From: Novosphingobium sp. SCN 66-18 | GTDB lineage: Bacteria > Pseudomonadota > Alphaproteobacteria > Sphingomonadales > Sphingomonadaceae | NCBI GenBank assembly: GCA_001725355.1 | Contig: MEGD01000017.1 | Span: forward strand, 32,713-96,712 | Length of the DNA: 64,000 nucleotides | Direction of reading: 5' to 3' | Shown here: in pieces, positions 51,062 to 61,147 of the stretch | Position numbering within the stretch: the stretch's first letter is position 1 | Layout of the letters: each line of letters opens with the position of its first letter | Translations under genes and position numbers: made by a program | The notes under the pieces: generated by a model | The model's input: only the letters and a program-made list of their open reading frames with translations | Databases searched by the model: none | What the model was told of the DNA's origin: nothing

Positions 51062-51805
51062 ATGGCAGGCCATTCCAAATTCAAGAACATCATGCACCGC
51101 AAGGGCGCGCAGGACAAGAAGCGCTCTGCCCAGTTCTCCAAGCTCAGCCGCGAAATCACCGTGGCGGCCAAGATGGGCATGCCCGATCCGGACATGAACC
51201 CGCGCCTGCGCGCCGCCGTCAACGCGGCCAAGGCGCAGTCGATGCCCAAGGACAACATCCAGCGCGCGATCGACAAGGCCAGCAAGGGCGATGCGGAGAA
51301 CTACGAGGAAATCCGCTATGAGGGCTATGGCCCCGGCGGCGTTGCCCTCATCGTCGAGGCGCTGACCGACAACCGCAACCGCACCGCCACCAACGTCCGC
51401 ACCGCGTTCGCCAAGAACGGCGGCAACCTGGGCGCGTCCGGCGCGGTCAGCCATGGCTTCGAACGGCTGGGCCTGATCGAATACCCCGGCAAGGCGGGTG
51501 ACGAGGAGAAGGTTCTCGAAGCCGCGATCGAGGCCGGCGCGGACGATGTCGAGAGCGACGAGGAATCGCATTCGATCTGGGTGGCGGTGGAAAACCTCCA
51601 CGAAGTGGCGCGCGAGCTGGAAAAGACGCTCGGTGAGGCCGAGGGCGTGAAGCTGGCATGGCGGCCCAACCTCAAGACCGAGGTTTCGGCCGACGATGCC
51701 GCCACGCTGCTCAAGCTGATCGACGTGCTGGACGACGACGACGACGTGCAGACCGTCTGGGGCAACTACGAGATCCCCGACGAAGTGATGGAAAAGCTTG
51801 GGTGA
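51062..51805 (+). CDS. YebC/PmpR-family protein (TACO1 type)
   Basis: 247 residues. Starts with the invariant [60 protein letters not shown] and [15 protein letters not shown] are all typical. Long described as a transcription regulator, the family is now also linked to relief of ribosome stalling. In many bacteria it precedes ruvC, as here (with one small gene between). Confidence 0.93.
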   Translation: MAGHSKFKNIMHRKGAQDKKRSAQFSKLSREITVAAKMGMPDPDMNPRLRAAVNAAKAQSMPKDNIQRAIDKASKGDAENYEEIRYEGYGPGGVALIVEALTDNRNRTATNVRTAFAKNGGNLGASGAVSHGFERLGLIEYPGKAGDEEKVLEAAIEAGADDVESDEESHSIWVAVENLHEVARELEKTLGEAEGVKLAWRPNLKTEVSADDAATLLKLIDVLDDDDDVQTVWGNYEIPDEVMEKLG

Positions 51806-51824
51806 CGGAAAAGCTGGTCTGACG

Positions 51825-52175
51825 ATGGGCGCGCTGATCGCCAAGGCGCTGATTTCGGGCGTGCTGATCGCGCTGATTTCCGAGATCGGCAAGAAGCTGC
51901 CCGCCACCGCCGCGCTGGTGGCCTCGCTGCCTCTGGTATCGGTGCTGGGCATGATCCTGCTGTGGCGCGAACGGCCCGACGCGGAGAACATGGCGGTCCA
52001 CGCCAGTGCGACCTTCTGGTATGTGCTGCCCTCGCTGCCGATGTTCCTGCTGATGCCGGTGCTGCTGCGCGCGGGCGTGTCGTTCTGGCTGGCGCTTGTC
52101 TGCGGTTGCGCGCTGACGGTCGCGCTCTATCTGCTGATGATGCACGTGGGGCCGCGGCTCGGCCTCAGGCTGTGA
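51825..52175 (+). CDS. DUF3147-type small membrane protein
   Basis: 116 residues with four hydrophobic helices. [19 protein letters not shown] and [18 protein letters not shown] match the DUF3147 group, whose function is unknown. It sits between the yebC-type gene and ruvC; its TGA is one base before the ruvC ATG, so the genes are probably co-transcribed. The start is placed at [12 protein letters not shown]. Confidence 0.78.
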   Translation: MGALIAKALISGVLIALISEIGKKLPATAALVASLPLVSVLGMILLWRERPDAENMAVHASATFWYVLPSLPMFLLMPVLLRAGVSFWLALVCGCALTVALYLLMMHVGPRLGLRL

Positions 52176-52176
52176 C

Positions 52177-52653
52177 ATGATCATCCTCGGCATCGATCCC
52201 GGCCTCACCTGCACCGGCTGGGGCGTGGTGGCCAAGGCGGGCAGCCGGCTGAGCCACATCGCCAACGGCCAGATCCGCACCGACGCCAAGGCCAGCATGG
52301 CCGAACGGCTGGTGGAGCTGGACGCCGCGCTGACCGACGTGATCCTGGCCCACCGCCCCGATACCGGCGCGGTCGAGGAAGTGTTCGTCAACGTGAACCC
52401 GCAATCGACGCTGAAGCTGGGGCAGGCGCGCGGAGTCGCCATGCTTTCGGTAGCGCGCGCGGGGATTCCGGTGGCGGAATACCCCACCAAGGTCATCAAG
52501 AAGGCGCTGGTCGGCACCGGCGGCGCAGAAAAGCAGCAGGTTCAGGCCATGCTCAAAGTGCTGCTCCCCGGCGTAAAGCTGGCCGGCGAGGACGCGGCGG
52601 ACGCGCTGGCGGTAGCGATCACCCACGCCAACATGCTGGGCAGCCACCGGTAG
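52177..52653 (+). CDS. ruvC: Holliday junction resolvase RuvC
   Basis: 158 residues, RNase H-like fold. Acidic active site: Asp7 ([12 protein letters not shown]), Glu67 (GAVEEVFVN), Asp139 and Asp142 ([13 protein letters not shown]). Cuts four-way junctions at the end of recombination. ruvA and ruvB, usually next, do not follow; an unrelated leftward gene does. Confidence 0.95.
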   Translation: MIILGIDPGLTCTGWGVVAKAGSRLSHIANGQIRTDAKASMAERLVELDAALTDVILAHRPDTGAVEEVFVNVNPQSTLKLGQARGVAMLSVARAGIPVAEYPTKVIKKALVGTGGAEKQQVQAMLKVLLPGVKLAGEDAADALAVAITHANMLGSHR

Positions 52654-52680
52654 GACAGCGGCGGGAAGACTTGGCGGGGG

Positions 52681-53316
52681 CTACAGCGGGGGGCTAGACA
52701 AAACCGGCAACGCCAAAGCATCTCGGTGTCTGACAATCAGCGAATGTATCGTTTCTCGGAAATTCGATGGCTGATCGAGAAGTGTAGCCATCTTGCGCGC
52801 CGCCTGCGCCAAAGCCGAGTCCGGTGACGCGAACCCGTTCGAAACACTAGCAAACATGTCACTCGCCTCGGCGCTTTGCCCAGCAATACCTGCCGCCATG
52901 CCCGCGTTATAGGCCATCCATCCACCGGTGAAATTGCGGCGTTCTTCTTCCACGAGGATTGCCGCTGTTGCGGGCAGGGAGTGGAAAGAGTCGGTCAACT
53001 TGACCGCCTCTGCAGCAGCGCGTCGCGCAAGATAGTCCGCAGCTTCAGCGAACTGCTCGTCCGACGCGTATGCGATATGCTCTTCCACGCGACCACCGAA
53101 ATCAAAGCTGAGGAAGTCATTTGACGACCAAAGCCAATGGGCTGCGACATTCAGGTACGCCCCCTTGCTCCAGGAGCTTGGTTGGAATTCAACAACCGTT
53201 GCCCACCAGAAATGATCTGCGATCCAAATACGGGAGCGACCTTTTCGAACAAATCCGATCGACCCAAGTTCCCGCTTGGCGGCGCTGGCGATCAGTTTGT
53301 CATGTGCGCGTTGCAT
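52681..53316 (-). CDS. Hypothetical protein of atypical composition
   Basis: 211 residues, soluble. The N-terminal half (FVRKGRSRIWIADHFWWATVVEFQPSSWSKGAYLNVAAHW) resembles in layout the DUF4304-like proteins that often sit in variable regions, but I cannot confirm it. The C-terminal half is helical (AAEAVKLTDSF, MAYNAGMAAGIAGQSAEASDM). Base composition is visibly less GC-rich than the flanking genes, and it interrupts the spot where ruvAB would be expected, so acquisition by transfer is plausible. Confidence 0.6.
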   Translation of the reverse strand: MQRAHDKLIASAAKRELGSIGFVRKGRSRIWIADHFWWATVVEFQPSSWSKGAYLNVAAHWLWSSNDFLSFDFGGRVEEHIAYASDEQFAEAADYLARRAAAEAVKLTDSFHSLPATAAILVEEERRNFTGGWMAYNAGMAAGIAGQSAEASDMFASVSNGFASPDSALAQAARKMATLLDQPSNFRETIHSLIVRHRDALALPVLSSPPL

Positions 53317-53398
53317 GATCTCAACCTGGCAAAGTCAAGGTCGCTACGCAACGCCCCCTCCTTCCGCCTCACATCGCGCGCGGACGGAAGCTCACCCC

Positions 53399-54592
53399 CT
53401 ACCGCCGCTTCGCCTTGCCCTTCTGCCGGATCAACCGCAGGTAGGTATCGGCCACCGCCTGGTTGATACGGTCCCAGCTGAATTCCAGGCTGCGCGCCTC
53501 GCCCGCCGCGCCGTGGCGCGCGCGCAGGGCGGGGTCCTCGACATAGGCGCGCAGGGCCTCGGCGAACTGGCGCACCGCGCCGGGGGCGATCAGCCGGCCG
53601 GAAATTCCGTCGTCGACCAGGCTCTGGCTCCCCGTCGCCGCCGCCGCGACCACCGGCACGCCGCAGGCCATCGCCTCCAGCGTGACGTTGCCGAACGTCT
53701 CAGTAACCGAAGGGTTGAACAGCACGTCCATGCTGGCGACCGCGCGGCCAAGGTCCGCGCCGCCCTGGAAGCCGGTGAACACCGCCTGCGGCAGCCGTTC
53801 GGTGAACCAGTCGTGCGCCGGCCCTTCCCCCACCACCATCACCCGGTGCGCCACGCCGCGGCGGGCGAGCTGGTCGATTGAATCCGAAAAGACGTCCAGC
53901 CCCTTTTCCATGACGAGCCGGCCCAGGAAGCCGATCACCACCTCGTCATCGGCGATGCCCAGGCTTTGCCGCCAGGCGGTATCGCGGCGGCCGGGATGGA
54001 AGACATCGCGGTCCACCCCGCGCGACCAGATGTCGATATCGTAGTTCATGCGCTGCGCGCGCAGCACCTGCGCCATCGATTCGGACGGCGCCACCAGCGC
54101 GTCGCACCGGCGGTAGAAGCGGCGCAGCACGGCTTCGAGCACCGGCTCCAGGAACGCCATGTTGTAATAGCGGGGGTAGGTCTCGAACCGGGTGTGGACC
54201 GAGGCGAGGATCGGCAGGCGGTGCCGGCGCGCCCAGCTCACCGCGCGGTGGCCGGCGATGTCGGGCGAGGAAACGTGGACCACATGCGGCGCGAAGGCTG
54301 CCAGATCGCGCCGCACGCGCGGGCTGAGCGCGACCGGCAGGCGGTATTCCGCGCGGCCGGGAATGGCGATAGAAGGAACGCCCACCAGCTTGCCCTTGGA
54401 CGGGAACGCGGGATTCGCCACCTTGGGCGCATAGACGCGCACTTGCGCGCCCTGGCGCTGGAGATAGCCGACCAGCCGGTTCAGCGCCTGGTTGGCGCCA
54501 TCACGAACGTAGTTGTAGTTGCCGCTGAACAGCGCCACGCGCAGCCCTTGGGTCGTGGCGGGCAGGGAACCGGTATCGGGGGAGTCGGCCAT
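53399..54592 (-). CDS. GT4 glycosyltransferase, MgtA-like
   Basis: 397 residues, GT-B fold. N-terminal FSGNYNYVRDGANQALNRL, then HVVHVSSPDIAGHRAVSWAR and LASVHTRFETYPRYY. Donor-site region: GFLGRLVMEKGLDVF near 230 and the EX7E motif PSVTETFGNVTLEAMACG near 300. Similar to enzymes that add mannose to glycolipids (MgtA/PimB type). No membrane helix; likely peripheral at the inner membrane. It stands alone. Confidence 0.85.
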   Translation of the reverse strand: MADSPDTGSLPATTQGLRVALFSGNYNYVRDGANQALNRLVGYLQRQGAQVRVYAPKVANPAFPSKGKLVGVPSIAIPGRAEYRLPVALSPRVRRDLAAFAPHVVHVSSPDIAGHRAVSWARRHRLPILASVHTRFETYPRYYNMAFLEPVLEAVLRRFYRRCDALVAPSESMAQVLRAQRMNYDIDIWSRGVDRDVFHPGRRDTAWRQSLGIADDEVVIGFLGRLVMEKGLDVFSDSIDQLARRGVAHRVMVVGEGPAHDWFTERLPQAVFTGFQGGADLGRAVASMDVLFNPSVTETFGNVTLEAMACGVPVVAAAATGSQSLVDDGISGRLIAPGAVRQFAEALRAYVEDPALRARHGAAGEARSLEFSWDRINQAVADTYLRLIRQKGKAKRR

Positions 54593-54667
54593 CGCGTCCC
54601 CTTAGCCGCCCCCATCGTGCTTGGCGAGTACACGAAAGGTAGCGGCCAGGGCGAAATCGCGGCGAAA

Positions 54668-55066
54668 TTACCAGCCGCGCCGGTATCCGTGATGCCAGCC
54701 GCCGTACCGGCCCCAGCCGCCGCGATAGACCACCACGGGCGGCGGAGGCGGCGGCGCGTAATAGTAGCTGCGCGGATAGACCGGATAGGCGGGATAGACC
54801 GGCGCCGGATAAGCGGGATAGGCCTGGTAGGCCGGATAATCGGCGTAATAGCCGCGATCATAGTAGCGGTCGCGGTGGTTCGACGCGATGGCCGCGCCGA
54901 CCGCAAGACCGACGATGCCGCCAGCGATCGCCGCCCCGGTGCTGTCACCGCCGCGATGGCCGTAATAGGGGCCGCCGTAGTAGGGGCGTGCCTGCGCCGG
55001 TGCCGCGGCGGCCAGCGCGGTCGCCGCCAGCGTCATCGCAACGATGCCCTTCTTGAGATGGTTCAC
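54668..55066 (-). CDS. Exported glycine-zipper protein with Tyr/Pro-rich tail (copy 1)
   Basis: 132 residues from a GTG with AGGAGA 6 bases upstream. Signal peptide (to AAPAQA), then PYYGGPYYGHRGGDSTG, a glycine-zipper helix TGAAIAGGIVGLAVGAAIAS (about 46-65) and a tail of YPAYPAY repeats, six prolines and Arg/Trp/Gly. Probably periplasmic or outer-membrane associated. Function unknown; paralogous to the gene just upstream. Confidence 0.75.
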   Translation of the reverse strand: MNHLKKGIVAMTLAATALAAAAPAQARPYYGGPYYGHRGGDSTGAAIAGGIVGLAVGAAIASNHRDRYYDRGYYADYPAYQAYPAYPAPVYPAYPVYPRSYYYAPPPPPPVVVYRGGWGRYGGWHHGYRRGW

Positions 55067-55190
55067 GACTGTTCTCCTCATCTGCCGTGTCGGTCCCTGG
55101 CACGGACTGTTGCCTTTTCATCTGCCCGGCTCGCGCTGAACGGAGCCTGAAAAATCCCGTCACACGGCGTTATCGGGGCACGATCCGTCG

Positions 55191-55223
55191 CAAAAAACGG
55201 GGCGGGGTTGCCCCCCGCCCCGT
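55191..55223 (-). terminator. Strong intrinsic terminator after glycine-zipper copy 2
   Basis: On the minus strand ACGGGGCGGGG pairs perfectly with CCCCGCCCCGT (11 bp), followed by TTTTTT. Confidence 0.85.
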
Positions 55224-55232
55224 CCCCCCGGA

Positions 55233-55706
55233 TCAGTTGCCGTAAGGGTAGCCGCGCGGATCGCCGCGATAGCCATCCCGGTAGTCCCCGCCATAGCCGT
55301 TGTTGTAGCCCTGGTTGTTGGTGCGCCCGTCATAGCCGTCGCGCCCGTAGTAGCCGTTGTCGTTGTAGCCACGGCGGGCGTAGTAGCCTTCGTCGTCGCA
55401 AGGGCGGCCGTTCTGGTCATAGCGACGGCCGTCGCGGTCCCAGTAGTATCCGTCGCGCCAGGTCCAGCCGCGATCGCGGTAGCGGTCGTGCTTGTTGCTG
55501 TTGGCGCTCGAGGCGATGAGTGCGCCGATGGCGATGCCGACGATCCCGCCGACGATCGCGGCGCCCGTGGCGTCCCCGCCACCGCGATGATAACCGCCGC
55601 CATAGCCGCCGCCGTAATAGGGACGGGCCGAGGCCGGCGCGGCGCTGGCAAACGTGGTGGCGGCCAGCGCGGTGGCGAGGATCGCCTTCTTCGCGAATTG
55701 CATCAT
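55233..55706 (-). CDS. Exported glycine-zipper protein with Tyr/Gly-rich tail (copy 2)
   Basis: 157 residues from the ATG at 55706, with GGGAGAA upstream. Signal peptide (to ASA), PYYGGGYGGGYHRGGGD, glycine zipper TGAAIVGGIVGIAIGALIAS, a WRDGYYWDRDGRRYDQNGRP segment and then NGYGGDYRDGYRG-type repeats. It shares architecture with copy 1 but has a more polar tail. It has its own terminator, so expression can differ from copy 1. Function unknown. Confidence 0.75.
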   Translation of the reverse strand: MMQFAKKAILATALAATTFASAAPASARPYYGGGYGGGYHRGGGDATGAAIVGGIVGIAIGALIASSANSNKHDRYRDRGWTWRDGYYWDRDGRRYDQNGRPCDDEGYYARRGYNDNGYYGRDGYDGRTNNQGYNNGYGGDYRDGYRGDPRGYPYGN

Positions 55707-55991
55707 GAGCGTTCTCCCGGAACGGTCCCTGGAAAGCCCCGTGCCTTCCCCGATGTGCCGCCGTGAAAAGCGGTCTAGGCGATTCGCGCTGAACGAAACC
55801 GGAAAGGAACTGGCAGCTTTTGTTCAGGTTCATTCCGGGTTTGATGAACAAATGTGCGGCCTATGGGAGCGGCGGAAACTGTGTGCGTTTTGGCGGTACG
55901 GGTTGCGTTGCCGCAAATAATTCGCCCTACTTCAACACGCTGACGCGGGTCCGCCAATGGCGCACGCCCGCTGAAACGGGGGCAAAGACGC

Positions 55992-58793
55992 ATGGGCAGA
56001 ATCGATTTGGCAGGTGTTTCGGCAATGGCGGCCGTGCTGCTGGCGCAACCCGCCGCCGCCGGTGAAACGCCGCTGTATCAGCCTTCGCCCGCCTGGATTC
56101 ATCCGGTTTCCCTGCCCGCCACGCTGGCCAGCGACAGTGCGTTCGCGCCGTTTTACGATTGGCAGGTGCGGATCGCCGATGGCCGGGTGTGGAGCTATTT
56201 CGACATCACGGTCAAGATGACCAACGCCGAAACGATCGCCAGCAACTCCACGCTCGCGCTGCCGTGGCTGCCGGACAAGGGCGATCTCATCGTTCACGAA
56301 GTGGCGATCATCCGCAACGGCGCGACGATCGATCTGCTCAAGGACGGCAAGCGGTTCGATGTCCTGCGGCGCGAACAGCAGCTGGAACAGCGCCAGATCA
56401 CCGGCCTCCTGACCGCCACGATGGAGCCTGAAGGCCTCCAGATCGGCGATACCCTGCACGTGCGCGCGTCCGTCACCACGCTGGACAAGGCGCTGGGTGA
56501 TCGCGCGCAATGGCAGGCGCCGCTGCTCGCGCTGCCCGCCAAAACCAGCGGCGCGACGATGGCGTTGAGCTTCCCGTCCAAGCGGCCGCCGCACTGGCAG
56601 ATCGTGGGCGCCACCCCGCAAACCACCACGGTCACGCGCGATGGCTTCACCACCGTATCCGTGGCGCTGCCCACGCCGAAGAAGCCGGAGATGCCCGGAG
56701 ACGCGCCCCTGCGCTTCCGCCAGCCGGCCTTCATCGAAGCGTCCGATTTCGCGTCCTGGCGCGAAGTCTCGAAAGTGATGAGCCCGCTGTTCGCCACGGA
56801 AGGCAAGATCGAGAAGGACAGCGCGCTGGCGGCGGAAATCGAAACGATCCGCAAGGCGAGCGCCGACCCGCTAACGCAGGCCGCCCTGGCGCTGCGCAGC
56901 GTGCAGGACAAGATCCGCTATGTCGCCGTCCAGATGAACGGCGGCAACTACGTTCCGCAGGCGCCGGAGCGGACCTGGTCGATCCGGTATGGCGATTGCA
57001 AGGCCAAGACGCTGCTGCTGCTGGCGATGCTGCGCGCGCTGCAGATCGATGCCGAACCGGTTCTGGCCAGCGCGACGATGGACGATCTGGTGCCGCAGCA
57101 CTTGCCGTCGGCGGGCGCATTCGACCACGTTTTCGTGCGCGCGCGCATCGGCGGCCGATCGGTCTGGCTCGACGGGACCGACACGGGAACACGCCTGCCC
57201 GATCTCGGCGATACGCCGGCGATGCGGCAGGTGTTGCCGCTGCGCGCCGACGGTGCGGAGCTGGAAGCGATCCAGCGAACCGCGCCCGCGCGCCCCACGG
57301 TCGATATCACGCTGGACATCGATGAAAGCACCAGCACCGATTTGCCCTCGCTGACGCAGATCAACGCCGTCTTCCGGGGCGGCGCGGCCACGCTGATGAA
57401 TACGGCCAGGGAACAATTGGCCGAGAAGGAGCACGAACAGTTCCTCGCAACGATGCTGCAGCGGCTGCTCGGAGAGGGACAGTTCGCCGATCTGGCGGCA
57501 AAGCCCGATCCGGACCTCGGGACGGTCGCCGTGTCCGGCAAGGCCGTGTTCACCACGCCGTGGACCACCGAGGATCACCTGCGCAAGCGGCAGGTTGCGC
57601 GCCTGACCGGGGATCAGGAATTCAGCCCCGACCGCGCCCGCACGTCCTGGGCGAATATCCCCGTAACGACCGGCACCCCGGATCGCATGCACTACAAGGC
57701 CCGCATCCATCTGCCGGAAGATGGCCGGGGCCTGACGGTCGAAGGCGCGCGCCATCTCGATACCGAGGTAGCCGGGCGGCACCTGCAGCGCAGCCTCTCG
57801 CTGGAGGGCGCCGTGCTGACCCTGGACGAAACGATGACCATGGCCGGCACGGAAGTGGCGCCCTCCGCCGTCGCCGGCGAACGGGACCGGGCGGCCGCCG
57901 TCAATGCGCAGGCGCCACGGCTGATCGCGCCGCTCGATACACGGCGGCGCTGGCAACTGACCGAAGCGGCAACCCGCGCCTCGTCCCAGATCGCCGGTAT
58001 CAACGCGGTCTATGAACGCGCGATCGCAACCGCCGAGGCGGACGATACGCTGCCGTGGAGCAACCGCGCGAACTATCGCAAGGGCATCGGCGACCGGAAG
58101 GGCGCCATCGCCGATCTTTCGCACGTGATCGCCACGCACCCGTCGGTGGAAGAGTACCTCGTGCGCGCCGACATCTATGACACCCTCGGCGATTATGCCT
58201 CCGCCGAGAAGGATGCCGATGCGGCACGGGCGATCGATCCGTCATCGGTCCCGGCGATCGGCCGGCTCGCCTACTATGCGGCGAAACAGGGCAAGGTGGA
58301 CAGCGCGCTGGCCCTGCTGGACGAAAAGATCGCGCTCGGCGGCCAGACGCGCTTCGACTACCAGCTCTCTCGCGCGCAGATTCTCGGCGAGTTCGGCGAT
58401 CCGGCGGCGGCGATCGGGCAATACGACGCGCTGATCGCGCAGAAACCGGGCAAGCCCAGCCTGCTGAACGGGCGCTGCTGGACCAAGGCGCTGCGGCAGG
58501 TGCAGATCGACACCGCGCTGAAGGATTGCACCAGCGCCATCGAACTGAGCGACGACACCTCCGAAATCCTCGACAGCCGCGCGGTCGTCTGGCTGCGGCT
58601 TGGCAAGTTTACCGAGGCGCTGGCGGATATCGACGCCGCGCTGGTCCAGTCCCCCGGCCTGGCGCAGAGCCGCTACATCCGCAGCCTGATCCTGCGGCGT
58701 CTGGACCGCGGGGCCGAGGCCGATAGCGAACGCGAACAGGCCCTGCGCATCCTGCCCATGGTCGAAAAGGAATACCACCGCTACGCGCTGTAG
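55992..58793 (+). CDS. DUF3857 / transglutaminase-like / TPR periplasmic protein
   Basis: 933 residues. A signal peptide ends near AQPAAAG. A DUF3857 beta-sandwich follows (about 50-230), then a transglutaminase-like core with a complete triad: Cys336 in YGDCKAKTLLLLAML, His379 in AFDHVFVRARI and Asp394 in WLDGTDTG. A second beta region (430-640) and TPR helices (about 665-930; NRANYRKGIGDRKGAIADL, RADIYDTLGDYASAEKDAD and others) complete it. A peptidase or cross-linking role is possible but untested in this family. Stand-alone gene with a terminator behind it. Confidence 0.85.
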   Translation: MGRIDLAGVSAMAAVLLAQPAAAGETPLYQPSPAWIHPVSLPATLASDSAFAPFYDWQVRIADGRVWSYFDITVKMTNAETIASNSTLALPWLPDKGDLIVHEVAIIRNGATIDLLKDGKRFDVLRREQQLEQRQITGLLTATMEPEGLQIGDTLHVRASVTTLDKALGDRAQWQAPLLALPAKTSGATMALSFPSKRPPHWQIVGATPQTTTVTRDGFTTVSVALPTPKKPEMPGDAPLRFRQPAFIEASDFASWREVSKVMSPLFATEGKIEKDSALAAEIETIRKASADPLTQAALALRSVQDKIRYVAVQMNGGNYVPQAPERTWSIRYGDCKAKTLLLLAMLRALQIDAEPVLASATMDDLVPQHLPSAGAFDHVFVRARIGGRSVWLDGTDTGTRLPDLGDTPAMRQVLPLRADGAELEAIQRTAPARPTVDITLDIDESTSTDLPSLTQINAVFRGGAATLMNTAREQLAEKEHEQFLATMLQRLLGEGQFADLAAKPDPDLGTVAVSGKAVFTTPWTTEDHLRKRQVARLTGDQEFSPDRARTSWANIPVTTGTPDRMHYKARIHLPEDGRGLTVEGARHLDTEVAGRHLQRSLSLEGAVLTLDETMTMAGTEVAPSAVAGERDRAAAVNAQAPRLIAPLDTRRRWQLTEAATRASSQIAGINAVYERAIATAEADDTLPWSNRANYRKGIGDRKGAIADLSHVIATHPSVEEYLVRADIYDTLGDYASAEKDADAARAIDPSSVPAIGRLAYYAAKQGKVDSALALLDEKIALGGQTRFDYQLSRAQILGEFGDPAAAIGQYDALIAQKPGKPSLLNGRCWTKALRQVQIDTALKDCTSAIELSDDTSEILDSRAVVWLRLGKFTEALADIDAALVQSPGLAQSRYIRSLILRRLDRGAEADSEREQALRILPMVEKEYHRYAL

Positions 58794-58818
58794 GGGGAAG
58801 CCGGGGCGTGGCGGAAAA

Positions 58819-58848
58819 AAGGCGGCGGAACCGAAGTCCCGCCGCCTT
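58819..58848. terminator. Bidirectional terminator between the DUF3857 gene and typA
   Basis: AAGGCGGCGG pairs with CCGCCGCCTT around a 10-nt loop, with an A-run on the left and TTTCTTG on the right, so both strands are served. Confidence 0.8.
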
Positions 58849-58879
58849 TCTTGTGTTCCGTTGACCGGGTAGCCGTGGC

Positions 58880-60721
<1,842 letters not shown>

Positions 60722-61147
60722 GATGGCGCTTTCGGTAAGGCGGGTGTTCTGGGTTCGGACCCGCGCGCCACTAACAGGGGCAGGCCGGCTCGGGCGCGCG
60801 CTTAGCGGGAATTGTGCGTTGCGGCAAGGACAGTCTGGCGCCGGGCGGGATCGCAACCCCGCTTCGCGCCCCCTGTTACCCCCTCCGCTACCCCCGCTGT
60901 TACCGGCATGCCACAGGCCCGGCCTTAGCCGCCAAGCCGCCGGAAAAACATCAAAATGCCGATTGTATCGCGTCCTTCAGGCTCATATTGGTCCGTTCCA
61001 GAAGGGATGAGGGGTGTCGATTTTCCGTCGGAATGGACGGAAGGCTTTGTTCCGGGGCGTTTTTCCCGCCATCCGGTGCCGGCTTCGGCCATGGGCCTTC
61101 CCCGCGCCTGCTCCCGTTACCCGCTCAGTTACAGGATTGGTTGCCAC
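60722..61147. promoter_or_regulatory. 426-bp spacer between typA and the TonB-dependent receptor gene
   Basis: A divergent intergenic region that must hold both promoters. The only structure I see is TTCCGTC-N6-GACGGAA at 61023-61042, about 105 bp before the receptor start. It could be an operator or a leader hairpin. No small open frame looks coding. Confidence 0.35.
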
